Notes: generated by a model not told the origin, from the sequence alone. Counted from the first letter of the stretch, positions 37,301 to 51,297 are shown. The stretch is 64,000 nucleotides of DNA from Panagrolaimus kolymaensis (GCA_028622995.1 JAJQJQ010000008.1:6262001-6326000), one strand, 5' to 3'. A program made the numbers and translations.

Positions 37301-40300
37301 TTCTTTTAAACTTTTCGGAGTAATAAAAGCTTATTTGAAAGCGGTGCCATTAAAGGAAGAAAAAAAGTGACAAGTGGGTGACGAAAAAAAAGATGGCATA
37401 AGAATGAAATTTTTGAAACAATGGTTTTAAAGTTAATAGGATAATAATAAACAGGTTAAAAAGATAGAGGATGGAAAATGGGAAAGTCTAGTGTATTTTG
37501 AAGATTTTTGTGATGAAGATTTTATAGAGTACGGTATTTTTTGATTAAACACACATTTTTATTATTTCCTGACTTAAATGAAATCTGTAAAAATGAATAT
37601 AGTTTTTTGACTTTTAGCTTTTTTATGCTGCCATTATTTTTTTAAATGAAACAATCAGAGACACATATTTTTTTGACATATTTTTTTTTGCAATTTCAAA
37701 TGCATAAAAAAATTCGCTCATTTAAAAAGCATTCAAGCTCTTTTTTCTTTACCAAGTTTAGAAAAAGCTTTGATTGAGTTTTAAGCTTCACCGCTTTTTC
37801 TCATGTTTTTTTTGTTTTCGAATTATTTCTATTCTCACTTTCCCCTTTTCTGAAAGCAAAGTGGTAGTTACTGTTTTTTTCTATCTCCTAAACGAAGCTT
37901 TTTGAAAGTTAAGTTACTTTCACCATTAATTCATCCATCCATCCTTCTCATTTCATTTGAAAATATGTGGAATAGTGAAAATGAGAGAAGAGAAGAATCC
38001 CATTTTCAATCTGGCTAATGGATGACGAATATTCAATCATTTTCACACTTTATTTTGTCGTTGCTTATTCACGGCTGCTTCAGTCAATTTGAAATTGATA
38101 TTTTATTACTTTTTTAAATTTTTATTATACACTTTTTCATTTTTATTGTCAAACAACTTTTTTGTTTTCATATTAAAAACCATCGATAATTGAAAACATA
38201 ATTGCTTTGAAAATTTTAATATCGTATTTTTTCTAAATTGTCAGCGTGATCGTTTTCTCTCCTTCGTCATCGTTTTTTTCCTTCAGAAAATTTTTTTATT
38301 CACTTTCTTAATTGACTTTTAAGAAAATATTAAATGTCGAAGAATCAAACTTGTTTTTTCGATTTATTTTTGTTTGCTTAGATTTTAAGCAGCAATAAGT
38401 TATTAAAAAGTGACAAAAATTTGATGTGAAAAAGGTCAAATTGATCCCTCATGTAATTATTCCCATACCGAGATTATTCCCAAGCTTGAGGGCAGGTTAT
38501 TTCCTGGAAAACACGATGTTCAACACAACATGCTAAAATATGTGACAAAAACATGTCTTGAGAAGGGTCATCATTTAATGACCGGAAGGAGAATGTTATT
38601 CGAAGGTGTGAATGTGCCAATAATCGAGTAGATAAGGGCATGGCTGACATATTGTGTTTAGAGAGAAGAGATTCAGTTTTCAAAATTTTAGATTGATATG
38701 TGTGTTGTTTTTCTTGAGATTGGCTTATTTTTTTTTCTTATGCCTAAAAGCTATGATAAGTAGATTTGATTTCTTGTATGTGAAATTTTGTCAACGTTAA
38801 AAAAAATACAATAAATCTTCCAATTTAAATACTGTCAACATTTTTAAATTTTTAACTTCTCTCCCCTTTTAGTTTACTTCCATCCTTCCTTTTTTTCCAA
38901 TGTCCATTTTGCTGAAGCTATTATCTCATTTTTGTTGTATTTTGCATGCAATATTATTCCTCTCTTCCACAGGTATCAATTACTTTTTTGCTGAAAGCCA
39001 TTTTCCATTGACTCTCTTCTTCTTCTCACACATCCAAATCACAGATGGACTCTCCGGATGCGCTCATTCATTTTTCAAGGTTAAATCCTTCCTTTCATTG
39101 ACCATTTTTTTAAAAACTCAAATCATCTCATTTTCAATCTCACCTTTTTTTTAGTTTTTCTCACTCTTAAGTATGATCATTTTGATTTCCGGCAATAATC
39201 TGACAAAAAAATTAATCCAATTTTTTTCAAATCAACTACTTGTAATTTTTTCATGTTATAATATTGCCTTTAGAGGATGAGTGGATGTCATATAATGTTT
39301 AATCAAAATTTCTTCTCATAATACTAATCGCCACACCTTCAGTTCATTTCCGGACGCAGGTGGTGGTAATGATCTTTTTTCCTCCATCACCCAAATGGCT
39401 ACCTTTTTTCCCTCGTTATTGTTATAAAAAAAAGTCATTGAGTATTGTTTTTAGAACAAAAAGATAGATATTCGCGCACTTGATGCTCATATGTATCCGT
39501 TAATCCATTCATTCATTGAACATGATCCGGTTTGAATTAACTGCACCTTTTCAAAAAAAAATTTATAATGTTCATGACTTTTTATGGAACAAAATTGTTT
39601 GTTATAATTATTTTTGTTATAATTTGAGGTTGGAATTTATTACGGTTGGTCGGTCATTAATGGTCAATACTCGTACATTGACAAGAGGAGAACTTTGGTA
39701 AGAGAGAAAGTTTTTTTGATTGAAATACAAAATATGTAATTCCTTTTTGATTTTCTTAAACATTTTCCTTCCATTTTTTGTTACCGTAATCGCTTGTTCA
39801 TTCACTCAAAACATTTTGTCTTTTTTCTACTAAAAATTGTTTCACGCTTTTTTTCCAAAATCTCGCCTCTTTTTTCTTCTTCTTTAAAATGTTTTTTTAA
39901 TGAATTGCTTCCTCCTCCATATTCTTTTTCGTTGCCTTCTTCGCCGTCATCATCGTCGTTATTATCTTCTTATTTTTTGTGAAAAGGCTCCGCCTTTTAA
40001 AAAGAGGACTTTTAGCGGCCATTTGCTCAAATTTAAAACTAAAATTGCAACCATCACCCAATCGTTGTTGAATGGCGTTAAATGGGCGGAGCAGTAGTAC
40101 CTCAATTTAGTTAGATAGAAAGAGAAAATTGAGTAAAGTATCTCCGTTTTGTGTTTCCTCCTTTTCTTCTTCATCTTCTTCGAGCTGTCATTTTGAATAG
40201 TTACAGACTTTTAAAATAGACATCCAGGAAAAAAAGAAAGTGTTTTTTAAATGAAAGCAACAGATGGTTTTTTAAAAATATTTTCGCGATTCATTTTTAT

Positions 40301-40350
40301 TTGGCACTTTTTATTTTTGTTTTCATTTTAGATTTTTTCATTTACGTAAA
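34355..40350. other. 6-kb AT-rich region upstream of BarH gene
   Basis: No gene was recognised. A less AT-rich block at 38470-38690 stands out and could be a control element of the homeobox gene. Scattered TACYGTA motifs occur (35725, 39781). ORFs here lack domain features. Confidence 0.5.
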
Positions 40351-43300
40351 ATGAATGCCATGCTCGATCCCCGAGCTTTTATTCCATTCCTTTATGATCC
40401 CGCCACACTTTCACTTCTTCAACAGCAACAAGCTGCAGCTTTGGCGGCTCAATCCAAATCTCTTTCACTTCCAACAAGTTCATCCACATCCGCTTCATCC
40501 GCTACTTCATCATCCTTCAGAATCCATGATCTTCTTGAATCAGCTAGAGCTGATCAAGCTTCCTCAAGTTCAGGCGCCAATAATCAATCAGCAGCCGCTG
40601 CAGCGGCAGCTTTAGCCCAAATTATGGGCGCAACATTTTCTAATGGGAATCCTGGAGCCACATCAACAATGGCTGCTGCTTCACTACGAATGAATATTTG
40701 TGATAGAGCTAATTCAAGCGGAGAAAATGGTAAGTAAATATTTTTTCTTTCCCTTCAAAAAAAGTTAACTACCGTAATTTTTCGCACTCTTCCATCTTTC
40801 TTTTTTTTTTCATCCGACACGCGTTAAAAATCATTGGAAGGAGATTAACCTTCTCTTCTTCGCCTTCCTTTCTCCATTTTTTAATTCATTCCATTTTTTT
40901 GAATGCAAAATGAAAAGTAATCGTAGGAAAAAATAGAATTAAAACTCAATCAAAATCCGTGTCAATCCAATTTGCTCAAATTTTTCGAATAAAAACATAG
41001 ACCAATTTTCGGCTTTTTGAACAAAAAATTTTTACAGGAAAAAAGTTAATTGAAAAATTACTATCGTTTTTTTGGTGACGACAACAAAAAAATAAAACAA
41101 AAAAAACATTTTTGTTTCCTCGGTTTTTGAATCGTCGGCGAAAAAGGACTAAAATTTGCAACATGAAATTATCGGAAAACAACTCGATTTTTTCATGCTT
41201 GATCTGTCTCATCATTTTGTGATGACAATCATAGGGCCAGCCGAAAGAGAATGAGTCTCTCTTTATTGCAAAAAAAAAAAAACTAACAAACATAAGCGAC
41301 AGGTGACAGCATCAATTTGTACCCTCAATCGTTTTTTTTTCTCCTTCTTTGAAGAAAAAATGAGTGATGAAAAGTAAAACGTTACAGTTTTTCAACAATT
41401 ATCTCTTTTTACCTCCAAATTTATTTTCGCTTTTCTTCAAAGTTATTTTTTCTAAAAGGGTGCCACTTAAAGCAAGCCGACCCATCTATCTACATACAAA
41501 GATACATAACTTCATTTTCACATAAAAACAAATCCATTAAAACTTTCACTCACTTTACTCCTTCAGATTTATTTATACTTTACTTTTACCAAATAAAAGG
41601 ATGGAGTATCTCTCGCCTCGCTTAAAGGATGGAGTATCTCTCGCCTCGCTTAGCTTTTCTTCCTTCCTCGTCTTCTTTAAATTGACGATTTCAAAACTGC
41701 TACTGCATTGTCATCATCAATTCACTTACTACCATTACCATTACTACCGCCACCACCATCGTCGCCATCGCGCTTCCATTTTGCATCCTTGCATTTTTTC
41801 GTTTTCAATGCTTTTAAAATTACTGATTATTTTCGGATGAAAGAATGCGCAAATTCCATTACAAAATTACTATTTTTTTTCTTTCTCCCGATTCATATTG
41901 GAATTGGAATAAATAAATCTATGTTGTCTGCGGTTGCAAATTTGCGCCTCACAGATTTATACTTTTTTGTTTTTAAAATTATCCTTCATCCCTTTTCAAC
42001 CGTAAAAAAGTGACAAAAATGCAAAAACAAAATTTAACTTACCGTAAGCATAAATTTTTATAGATTCATTATTAGATGATCTTGATGGAAATCATTCTTC
42101 ACGATCTTCATCGGCTGGTACACCACCACTTCATCATCGTCATGATAGATCTTCTGGAAGCCATAACGCTTTACCCGATCGAAGTTCCAATTGCTCATCA
42201 TCTGCTTCAGTTGGAGGCTCCGGAGGTCCAATGCATAGCGGAAAAAAAGCTCGTAAAGCTCGAACCATTTTCACTGATAAACAACTTCAAGAACTTGAAA
42301 CAACTTTTGAACGACAAAAATATCTTTCAGTTCAAGATCGAGTTGATTTAGCTCATCGTATGGGATTAAGTGATACTCAAGTTAAAACATGGTATCAAAA
42401 TCGAAGGTTAGTTTTTAGTTATAAATTTACTAATATCATATGCCTTATTTTATTTCCTAAACTTAACTATATAAAGCGTCTCTACCGTATTCCCACTTTA
42501 ACTCGTTAACCTCATTTTTCAATATTGCCACTTTTTTATGAAAAAATTCTAAGAAGCAGCAACGACCATAATTTGTTTCTTAATTAATTTTATTAAAAAC
42601 TCTTGAATGTTTTATTACAAAAATAAATTTCATGTTCTTTTCATGTTCATTTTTGAGTTAATTCTAATGGTTGCCTAAAAAAGCTGTCATAATCCGTTTC
42701 GGCTTTTCAATGATCATCGCTTTCCTTTTTTATGCGAAACAGCAGCTTGACCATTCTCTTTTTATTATTTCAAAGAACCCAAAATGAAATTTGACTCTGA
42801 AAAAAATAGTCATTTCAGTTTCAATAAAAAACCACAAAAAAGAGTTTCCGACAACTAATTTCTTTGCAACCACAACGGCTGACACTTGTTTTCGGATTAA
42901 TTTCGATTTTACATCCCTCTTCTTTTTTATAGATGGAAAAAGAATAATTGTCGATCATTAGACACGCGATCAAACCGAATTTTTTAAGAGTTTTACTCTA
43001 CTAACTAAAAAATAAGAAACAAAAGTTAATTATCTTTTTTACTGAAAGAATTACTTATGAGAGATTAATTAGTGGATAGTGTTTTTTAAAGTATAATTTA
43101 AATAAAAAATTTCTAGGACGAAATGGAAGCGACAAGCTGCTGTAGGTGTTGATTTACTTCATGAAGCATCAAATATGGCTGCGGTACAAAATTTGCTACG
43201 AACAAATCCATATTGGACTCAATATCTTGCAAATCATGCCTTTGCTCAACAACGATTATGTCAAGCAGGAATTATTCAACCTGGTTTAGGCCCCAATGGA

Positions 43301-43525
43301 ACAGGATTCGCGATGATGTTTCCTCCTGGAATGATGCCTCCAACATCCTCATCGGCTCACAATGGCAGCAGCTTTACTTCTGCAAATTTTTCTTCTTCAA
43401 ACATGACTCATGAAATGAGTCAATCACCAAATAGCTCTAAAAATGTTAAAAGTGAAAGCGTTTCACCTCCACAAGAATCATATGAATCTGAGACCAATGA
43501 TGAAAAAAGTTTTAAGAAAGAATGA
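40351..43525 (+). CDS. ceh-30/ceh-31: BarH-class homeobox transcription factor
   Basis: Three exons (40351..40729, 42064..42406, 43117..43525) give 376 residues. FRIHDLLES at 56-64 is the FIL (eh1-like) motif of Bar proteins, which recruits Groucho corepressors. Poly-Gln/Ala and Ser-rich linkers follow. The homeodomain is at about 189-248 ([20 protein letters not shown] ... [15 protein letters not shown]), with tyrosine at homeodomain position 49 (residue 237), the mark of the Bar class where most classes have Phe. Intron 2 splits the third helix at the conserved NRR/TKW site. The C-terminus is Pro/Met/Ser-rich. C. elegans has two Bar genes, ceh-30 and ceh-31, which control neuron survival and fate; only one copy is in this window. 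Intron 1 is large (1.3 kb) and may hold enhancers. Confidence 0.95.
41596..41651. repeat. perfect 28-bp tandem duplication in BarH intron 1
   Basis: Two identical 28-bp copies, 41596-41623 and 41624-41651, each beginning AAAGGATGGAGTATC and ending TCGCCTCGCTT. The perfect identity means a recent duplication or an assembly artefact. Confidence 0.9.
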
Positions 43526-46500
43526 GTAATCACTTATAGCTTTGGTAAAAGGAAATGTTGAAAAATTAGATATGTGCAAAGTTCTTTTTTCTAGCTTTAT
43601 TGTTTGTTTTTAATCTTTTAAAATCAACCTTTTTTATTTTAATTTAAAAAAAAATTTTTTGGTAACTAATAAGTTTAAAACAAGTTTCATTTGTTGAAAG
43701 ATGATATGATATTTTGTCATATCTTTATGACAGCTATAATAGTAATCATTCGAAAAGCAATTTTTTAGCTACTTTTTTAATTTTCTTTTCGGATGTCACA
43801 GAATTTTTATTTTTGTCATTCATCTCTTTCGACGTATGTATTGTATTGTACCACTTTTTTTTAAAATTAACCACTTATTTGCTTTAAATCATTTTTATTT
43901 AAAACTTTTGTTTGGAAAATAGAAACGAAAAAAATAAATTGATCTCTATTGTAATTTTTCATGAAATTTCCTTTTCAAGGCCATCGATTAATGCCACTCG
44001 TCTGTCATCAAGTAACAATAGTAGCAATGGCAGGCATTAAATTATTGTTATTATTATTATTTTCTGACATATTTTTTAACGTTCAAAAAAAACTGACATT
44101 AAAAAGCATTGTTCATTAATTAATTGAATTCAATTAAAACTCAAAAGAGAAAGAAATATGATGAGCAAGCAACGCATCCATATGTCGACAGGTTTTTTTG
44201 CCTGCTAAAAGCGAGAAATACTTTAAGGGAAAAAAGGGAAATGAAGCATGGGAACGCTTCTTTTTGCATTATTTTTTCAATTAGTGCTAATAAAAACACA
44301 AAGAAATGCGACAGGTGGATAAATGGAACGGTTTATGATGCTTCATTAAAACCGTTATTAAAAATGATGAGAACTATCGTATTTGAATTGTTGTAGCAAT
44401 CTGTTTTTGAAATCAGTAAAATTTAAATCTTTGGAGTAATATAATTTAATGCTGCCTTTTTCTTAAATTACTGTATGGAGTTTTTAATGCATCGTTCATT
44501 CTTACACGGTTGAAAACCTTTTCACCCAATAATATTTTTATTTCTTTGTTTCGGAAAATCTTTTTGTTTTATATACAAAAACAACTATGGTAATTATCTT
44601 TTTTAAATCATGGGTTAATAACGGAGTCAGTTTCTATTATCTCTCGTTTGCTTCTTTTTTATTCGAAACCTATTTTTTTAACGAAAGTTTAGCGCCCATT
44701 CCATCCGGTCATTTCTTTTCGTCAGAGTCAAAAAAAATATATATTTCCGGTGACCTGTTAGAGCGCTCATACACTCATCATTAGAACAATGAGATTAATT
44801 CCATCTTTTTCAGGTAACATTTTTTTAGACAATAAAAAAGAGAAAGAATCATGATGGTTGAGCGATTATAATTATCTGTTTGTAAGGGGATTAGTGTCAT
44901 TAACAAAAAAAAAGTGAAACCTAAGGATTTCAGAAGAAAAAAAAGAAACGAAAGGAAAGTTTTATAAAAATTAGGGGAAGCTGAACATAGCTTTTTTGTT
45001 TTGGAAATTTTGTTATCCAGCAATGGCAAAGTAATAATAATAAAGTTTTTACCAAAAACAAACATTTTATTAATGCATTATGACCATTTTTGGACTATAT
45101 GAAATCGATGGAAAATTAGTTACAGTAACTTTGCAAACATTAATCAAACAATCATTAGGCTTTTTAGAAAACCAAAAAGGCTAAAAACAAGATTTTAAAA
45201 ACACGCAAACAAATAGAGATGCGCCTTTTTAGTGTACATTAAAGCTTCTTTTTTTTAAATAAGAGCAGCCATGTCAATAATTCTTGCACGCAAATTGAAG
45301 ATTTGCTTTGTAATCGGCGCTTCTGTCACTATTCTTGATTGATTACAGTTTTCATCGCTTTTGGCCGGAACATAACATTGAGGAAATTCTTTTTAGGGCT
45401 TTTCTTCCATTTGTTTATTTCTTTTTTTCAAGGACTATGTTTTTTTCTTGCAATTTTTTTGACGCTTTCTTGTGACAACAGGTGTCAGAAAGTCATTTGC
45501 GGACAAATTATTATTATGATGGCATTTGCTTCTGCTGCAATCATTTCTTGTCATTCATATCAAATTTTAAAATCTTTCCCAAAAAAATAAGAAATAACGA
45601 TAAAGGTTTATTGCCAAAACATTGCGCAAGACAATCAAAAGCAATTATTTTTATTTCTAAAATCGAGACTTGGCCGAGATTAGCCTTTTTGCTGAAAAGA
45701 AAAAAAGTAACATCTGCGGGATGCCACGAGAGGAGAGCTCATTACCCGGAAATAATAAAAACAGGTAAATTGATCAAAAACAATTTAAAAAATGTGAATG
45801 ATTTTTGTTATTATGATTTGATGATTATGATGATGACGAGAATGGAGGAAAAAATGCACCATAAATACTGATGATATTTGAAACACGACCATATGGTACA
45901 CAAAGATTTTTTTTCAATAATGCTTTTATTTCTACAAAATTTCTTGATTCCAATAACAAATTACAGTAAATTCATTTCACAATAATAATAATCTTGCGAT
46001 TCACGCTTCCTTGACCTTTTTCATCATATTTTTTTTCAATTAGCTCATCTAATCGACCTCAGAATTTTGAGTTACTTTTAATTCATATTTTGGAAATGTT
46101 TGTTATTTATAATTGAAGTTCGAAGAAATGAAGAAAAACGTCGAGTAAAAGAATAATGTGATGGAATAATTTAGAAACATTTGAAAAGAAGGAAAGAAAA
46201 AATGACGATGCTGCTCTTTTCTTAGATAATCGGTTTTTGACGCCAACCAACAACCTTTAAAATTGAAAGGAGTAGGTAGACGCGTGCCGATAATTGTTGT
46301 AAAAAAATTGCAGAAGGAAGGAAGGTGAATTCCTTCAAAATACCTCATTTTCTTTAAAATGAATTTTAAATAATAAAAAAAATATATAATTTGCTTAAAA
46401 AGTTAGGCTTAATAAAATTTCCGATCATTAATGCGAATAAGTACTCAAAAAACGAAATTACAAGCAAAGATTATTTAACAATAACAATTCAGCAAAGTGA

Positions 46501-47022
46501 TTTCCTAAAAGCAAAGCTTTAAGGATTACAAGTCAGTCAAAACTTATGGATACAATCCTTCCTAAAGCAATGTCCACATCTTAAACATTTTATCTTTTTC
46601 AATCACTTTCGATACCTTTTCTTTAACAAAAAATTATTTACTCGAAATGGATATTTTTGTTGATTGTTTTGCAATTGGCAACTAACAAATATTTTTCTCG
46701 AAGTTATTTTTTCTGTATCATTGAGGTCAAATACCATAACAACAAGTTCAAAGAAAATTGTTTACTTACAAACAACAATAATCGGAAAGCATATACATTT
46801 TGTTTGTTTGTTTATTTACAGAATCAAAGCATTTTCTTTAGCTGTGATATTATTCCTCTTTCTAAATCCTCTTCTTTCATTCTTCGCTATTCATGATCCA
46901 TTTTCTATCGATGCAGCAGCATATTTAGTTATTCAAACCTTCCTTATAATTGTGACGCAAAGCCAGAAAGCGGCGGTATTAATAATTGTTGAAAAAAATT
47001 TTAAGATTGAACTTTTCTAAAG
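43526..47022. other. intergenic, BarH to HELQ
   Basis: About 3.5 kb of AT-rich sequence. It has poly-T runs, a possible BarH poly(A) signal (AATAAA near 43933) and ORFs up to about 129 codons without features. No gene or RNA was recognised. Confidence 0.5.
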
Positions 47023-50005
47023 ATGGTGCTCGAATGCGCTTCAAATATTCTTGAAAGAATTCAGCAACATCGAGCTTTAAAAAGAGTAGCATCGGAGTCA
47101 TTGGATTCAGGAATAGGAAGTAATGCATCAACACAAAAAAGTTGGTTTAATTTTTATAATATTTTTGAATATATCATTTTATATTTTTAGGCGGTATTAT
47201 TTCTCAAAAGAAATATCTTGGAAGTCCACGAAGTTGCTTTTTCACCGCTGAAAATAATAGTGGTTTGAGTGGTTTATCACAAAGTCAACTAAATGAATAT
47301 AAAAAAGTTCGAAATATTGATAAACTTTACCGTTAGTTTTTTTTGTGAAATTAGATATAAAAAGTTTTAAATATATTTTTAGCATGGCAAGAAGAATTCC
47401 TCAATGACCCAAGAATTGTTCGAGGTGAAAATGCTTTACTTACAGCTCAAACAGGTGGAGGAAAAACTTTGATTGCTGAAATATTAATGCTTCGTGAAAT
47501 TTTTAATAGAAATTGCAGCGCTATTTTTGTTTTACCTTTAGTTGCATTGGTTCAAGAAAAGGTTATATAATTTGAAGTTCAAAAGCGATTCTTTACCACA
47601 CATGTTTCAGATCTTTGCATTTAAAGCTTTAGCCGATACATTTGGAGTTCGAATAGAAGAATATGCAGCTCATAAAGGTCGAATTCCACCCATTAAGCGA
47701 CAAGATCACCGTTCGTTATTTGTTTGTACCATTGAAAAAGCAAGTGCATTAATTAATGCATTAATGGAAAAAAATCAACTTCGAACTATTGGATTGCTTG
47801 TTCTTGATGAGGTTAGTATTTGCTTTTCGCTTGTTACTGAAATATTACTTAACCCCATAATTTTTAGGTTCACATGATAAGCGAATCAGGAAGAGGAGCA
47901 AATCTTGAATGTTTAATCTCTAAATATGCTGCAGCATGTCGAGGCCAAATCGTTGCTATGAGTGCTACCATCGGAAATGCAGATCAAGTTGCAAAATTTC
48001 TTGGTGGTTTCCATTATCATAATTCTACTCGACCTGTGGAATTAAAACAATATATAGCATGTGGAAAAGTTGTTTCTAAAGTTAAAGATGATGGAATTAT
48101 TACTCTTAAACGAAATCTTACAGGAGTAAGCATAAAATACATTTTTGATTTTATTTGAACCAAATTTTTTTTAGAATGATCCAAGTGATCCTGATGGTGT
48201 GATTGAACTTGCACTTGAAATTGTTCCTAAACATTCAGTTTTAATATTTTGTAATACTCGAATTGCATGCGAAAATTTGTGCAATTTATTATGTAACAAA
48301 GTTTCAAAGTAAGGATTGTACAAGCGTTTCAAACTAAGATAAAAAATATTTTCAGAGAAATGAAAATTCATAAATCTCAAGAACGACTAAACATTGTAGA
48401 AGAATTAAAAGCTGAAACGGATAATCAAGCCGCACAAAACCTCAAAAATGGTATTAGAGTTGGAATTGCATATCATCATGCTGGTCTTATGACAAGTGAA
48501 AGACAAGCCGTTGAAGCTGCATTTCATGTAATTTTATCCTATTATTACTAAATATTTTATTAGATTTAATTATTATAGAGTGGCGCCATTTCAATAGTTT
48601 GCGCAACTTCCACCCTTGCTGCTGGAGTTAATCTTCCAGCTCGTCGAGTTATAATTCGTTCACCTAAAATTGGTACAGCTTTTATGACTAAATCACAATT
48701 TCTTCAAATGGCTGGTAGAGCTGGACGTGCAGGCTTTGATGATATTGGTGAATGTTATGTTATTGCAAATGAAGGACGTGAAAAAGTTGTAAGTTATTAT
48801 TTTTGCGGTAGGTGAAAGTACAAAATAAAAAATTTATAGATGAAAATAATTGTTGATGAACCTATTCCAAATTGCCAATCACAACTTGGAGAACAACTCG
48901 AAGCTTTTATTTTGGATCTTATTGGGCTAGGAGTTAGTTTTTTTTGCTTTACAATTATAGAGTTTATTTTTAAAACATTTATTTTTAGTTTACAAAAATG
49001 GATAAATTAAAAACCATTTTACAATCAACCTTATTTGCCCTTCAAAATGAAAACATTGAAGAGCTATTAGCAGAAAGTTTGGATAAACTTGTAAAAACTG
49101 AATTCTTACTTCATCCCTCAGAAGTAAGCTTTAAAAAAAATAACTTTATATTAATTGGACACTTTTTTAAGGATGAGTATGGATTAGCATTATATGGACG
49201 AGGCAAATTTCATTCAGGTTTAACACCCAAAGAAATTCCTGAACTTGTTAATCATTTTTTGAATCATTTTGATCGAGGAATTTCTTTTAAAACTAGGTTT
49301 TCCATTCTTTACGTTTGTGTTCCATTTGATATTAGAGTTACGGTGGATTGGGAAGTTTATCGACGACAATATCTCAAACTAGAAAGTTGTGATCAAAGAA
49401 TGTTTGCCGATCCAAAAGATGTCGAAAAAGCAATATATCAACATCAAAGGGATCATACACCTCCATCTGATATTGAAATGAGACTATACACTGCTCTTCT
49501 CGTTTATCGTTTGTGTAAATATGGAATGACAAGTATTTATGATAATGCTAAAACTTTTAAAGTTGCCGTTGGATGGATTCAACAAACTTATGAAAGCATG
49601 TGTCATCGAGCTCAAGCTTTAGGAAGATTTTCAGAAGTTTGTTTTAAATTTTTTTTAACACACTTTTTATTGAAAGCGTTTTTTTAGCATGTAAGTGTAA
49701 TGTGGCCTTTAAAAGGGTTATTACCTGATTTGGTAAATTATATGAGAAGTGCAGGAAATGAAGAAATTGCCCAACTTATGACCGTTGATGGAATAACTCG
49801 ATCGATGGCATTTGCATTGAATAAAACAAAATTTAATACAATTGGCGCTATTTCAAGAACTAGAGTCGCTGAACTTCGTGAAATTTTTAATGGAAGATTA
49901 AGAAACAATTTAGCTGAGAAAATTATTTTCAATGCCAGATGTGTTTTGAGAGATGCAGTGGATGAAAAGAAAGAAGAAATCGCTTTATTGGGTGGCGAAT
50001 TGTAA
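47023..50005 (+). CDS. helq-1: DNA helicase HELQ (POLQ-like, SF2)
   Basis: Twelve exons between 47023 and 50005 (edges 47140, 47191, 47331, 47383, 47561, 47611, 47811, 47868, 48125, 48175, 48308, 48356, 48527, 48579, 48788, 48840, 48932, 48989, 49123, 49172, 49636, 49688) sum to 807 residues in one frame. Helicase motifs in order are LYPWQEEF, Walker A AQTGGGKT (K114), DEVH (212-215), [29 protein letters not shown] and [11 protein letters not shown] winged-helix and ratchet-type C-terminal domain and a HhH-like end ([20 protein letters not shown]) follow. HELQ is a 3'-5' helicase acting in double-strand-break and crosslink repair; in C. elegans it works with RAD-51 paralogues. The protein is shorter than human HELQ, mainly at the N-terminus. 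There is no polymerase domain, so it is not POLQ. Confidence 0.95.
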
Positions 50006-50660
50006 TTTTAAAGTTACCAACATTTTATTGTTTTTCTCTTTGTACGGTTGTGATTAGTTATTATAAAATCTTCGCCATTCACCTGTAAAACTATAAATTA
50101 GCAATGAATGATTAAATAAACAATTTACTTTTTCATAATATCTAATAAATTTTTATTTTAAATTATTAATTTATCAACAATAGTACACACACACAAGATT
50201 TTTTTTAACATTCAAAAGTAATACTCAAAAAATGATTTTGCAGAGATGTTGCAAACTTTCCACTAATTAAAAAAATACTCAAAATTTACGGATTTAGAAC
50301 AACATAGCAAGGTTGAATTTTAGTCCTCCAACAAAATTTAACGCTAATATGTCAATTTTTTATAATTTTAAACTTTGATATGAGTATTTTTGTTAAAAAT
50401 ATACTTTGAATTCCGCATATAATGATTGAGCTTTTAGCCATTTATTGTAATTAATACCAATTTGAAACTTACTACATTTTTGTAAATCCTTTCTAAAAAA
50501 AGTGAAAAGTAGTCGATACGTTATAAAATGTTCAATTGATGTTGGATATCAGAAGAAAGGAAAAAATGTGAAAATAGATAAAAAATAGGTCACATCTCCC
50601 GGAGGCGGATCCTGTGAGGTACATTGACATTTGAAGTAAGATCCAAAACCAAAAGAAAAA
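50006..50660. other. HELQ 3' flank
   Basis: AT-rich sequence with AATAAA-like signals near 50115. It leads into the repeat island, whose first GC-rich segment is near 50590-50620. No gene seen. Confidence 0.5.
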
Positions 50661-50890
50661 ATGAATGAAAAAATTAGCATGAAAGTGTTCATTCATTTGA
50701 AAGAATGTTTGAACAATAAACTGATTTTTCCTTCCTAGTAATTTTGATTGTGCGTACTCACCTGGAAATGCTTCATGGGAAAGTTTATAAAAAATGAAAA
50801 AATTAGCATAAATGTAAATAAAACTGCAAAAAGCTTTCATTTTATAAAAATGAAGCGCTGGTATAAGTGGCTGATGATTTTTAGTGGGCC
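50661..50890. repeat. dispersed repeat, copy 1 (no foldback insertion)
   Basis: From 50729 (TCCTTCCTAGTAATTTT) through ATGAAAAAATTAGCAT (50792 on) to AAAAATGAAGCG (about 50846), this segment matches 53415-53523 plus 55016-55050. In that second copy the foldback element lies between the halves. A further copy of the ATTAGCAT motif is at 50662-50680. Confidence 0.7.
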
Positions 50891-51159
50891 AAAAATGCCT
50901 AATGGATCCAAAAATTTTAAAGGATACAAAAAATTCAAAGGATCTAAATTTAGAAATTGTAAGAAAATCATTCTGGATTTTTCTATTAAAAATGTTAGGG
51001 AAATTTTTTGAGGAACTTTTAAAACATTTTGAAAGGAAAGTAAAGTGCAATGAAACAATGATGAGTGGCGGTGGGTTCTAAGTATCAGAGAATGCTAAAG
51101 TATCTGAATAGAGGATCTAAAGGATCCATAGACGCCAAATGTTTGCAAAAAATGAATTT

Positions 51160-51186
51160 CACGGCCGGCCGTAGGCCGGCGGCGTG
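51160..51186. repeat. GC-rich hairpin with GTA triloop
   Basis: The inner stem is GCCGGCC (51164-51170) paired with GGCCGGC (51174-51180) around a GTA loop. Outer CACG/CGTG pairing follows a GG bulge. It stands out sharply in AT-rich surroundings and resembles the hairpin at 55360. Confidence 0.8.
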
Positions 51187-51297
51187 ATAAATAAACATCA
51201 AACTTTATTTTATCAGAAAGAAGCGAGTGGAAGTTGTCAGCGAGGGGCTTTAAATTATTTTGGGTTCTTTAGAAAGATTGGGTGTATTTTAATTGCA

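Noticed and set aside
43985..44042. Inverted TTAATGCC / GGCATTAA pair as a microRNA-like hairpin
   Set aside because: The arms are only 8 bp with an unpaired middle, and neither arm matches a known microRNA seed that I recognise.
45482..45871. 129-codon ORF upstream of HELQ
   Set aside because: No family features, surrounded by AT-rich noncoding sequence, and not connected to HELQ by splice phase.
50532..51050. 172-codon minus-strand ORF in the repeat island
   Set aside because: It spans the dispersed repeat and consists of Phe-rich low-complexity sequence; there is no domain and it is probably chance.
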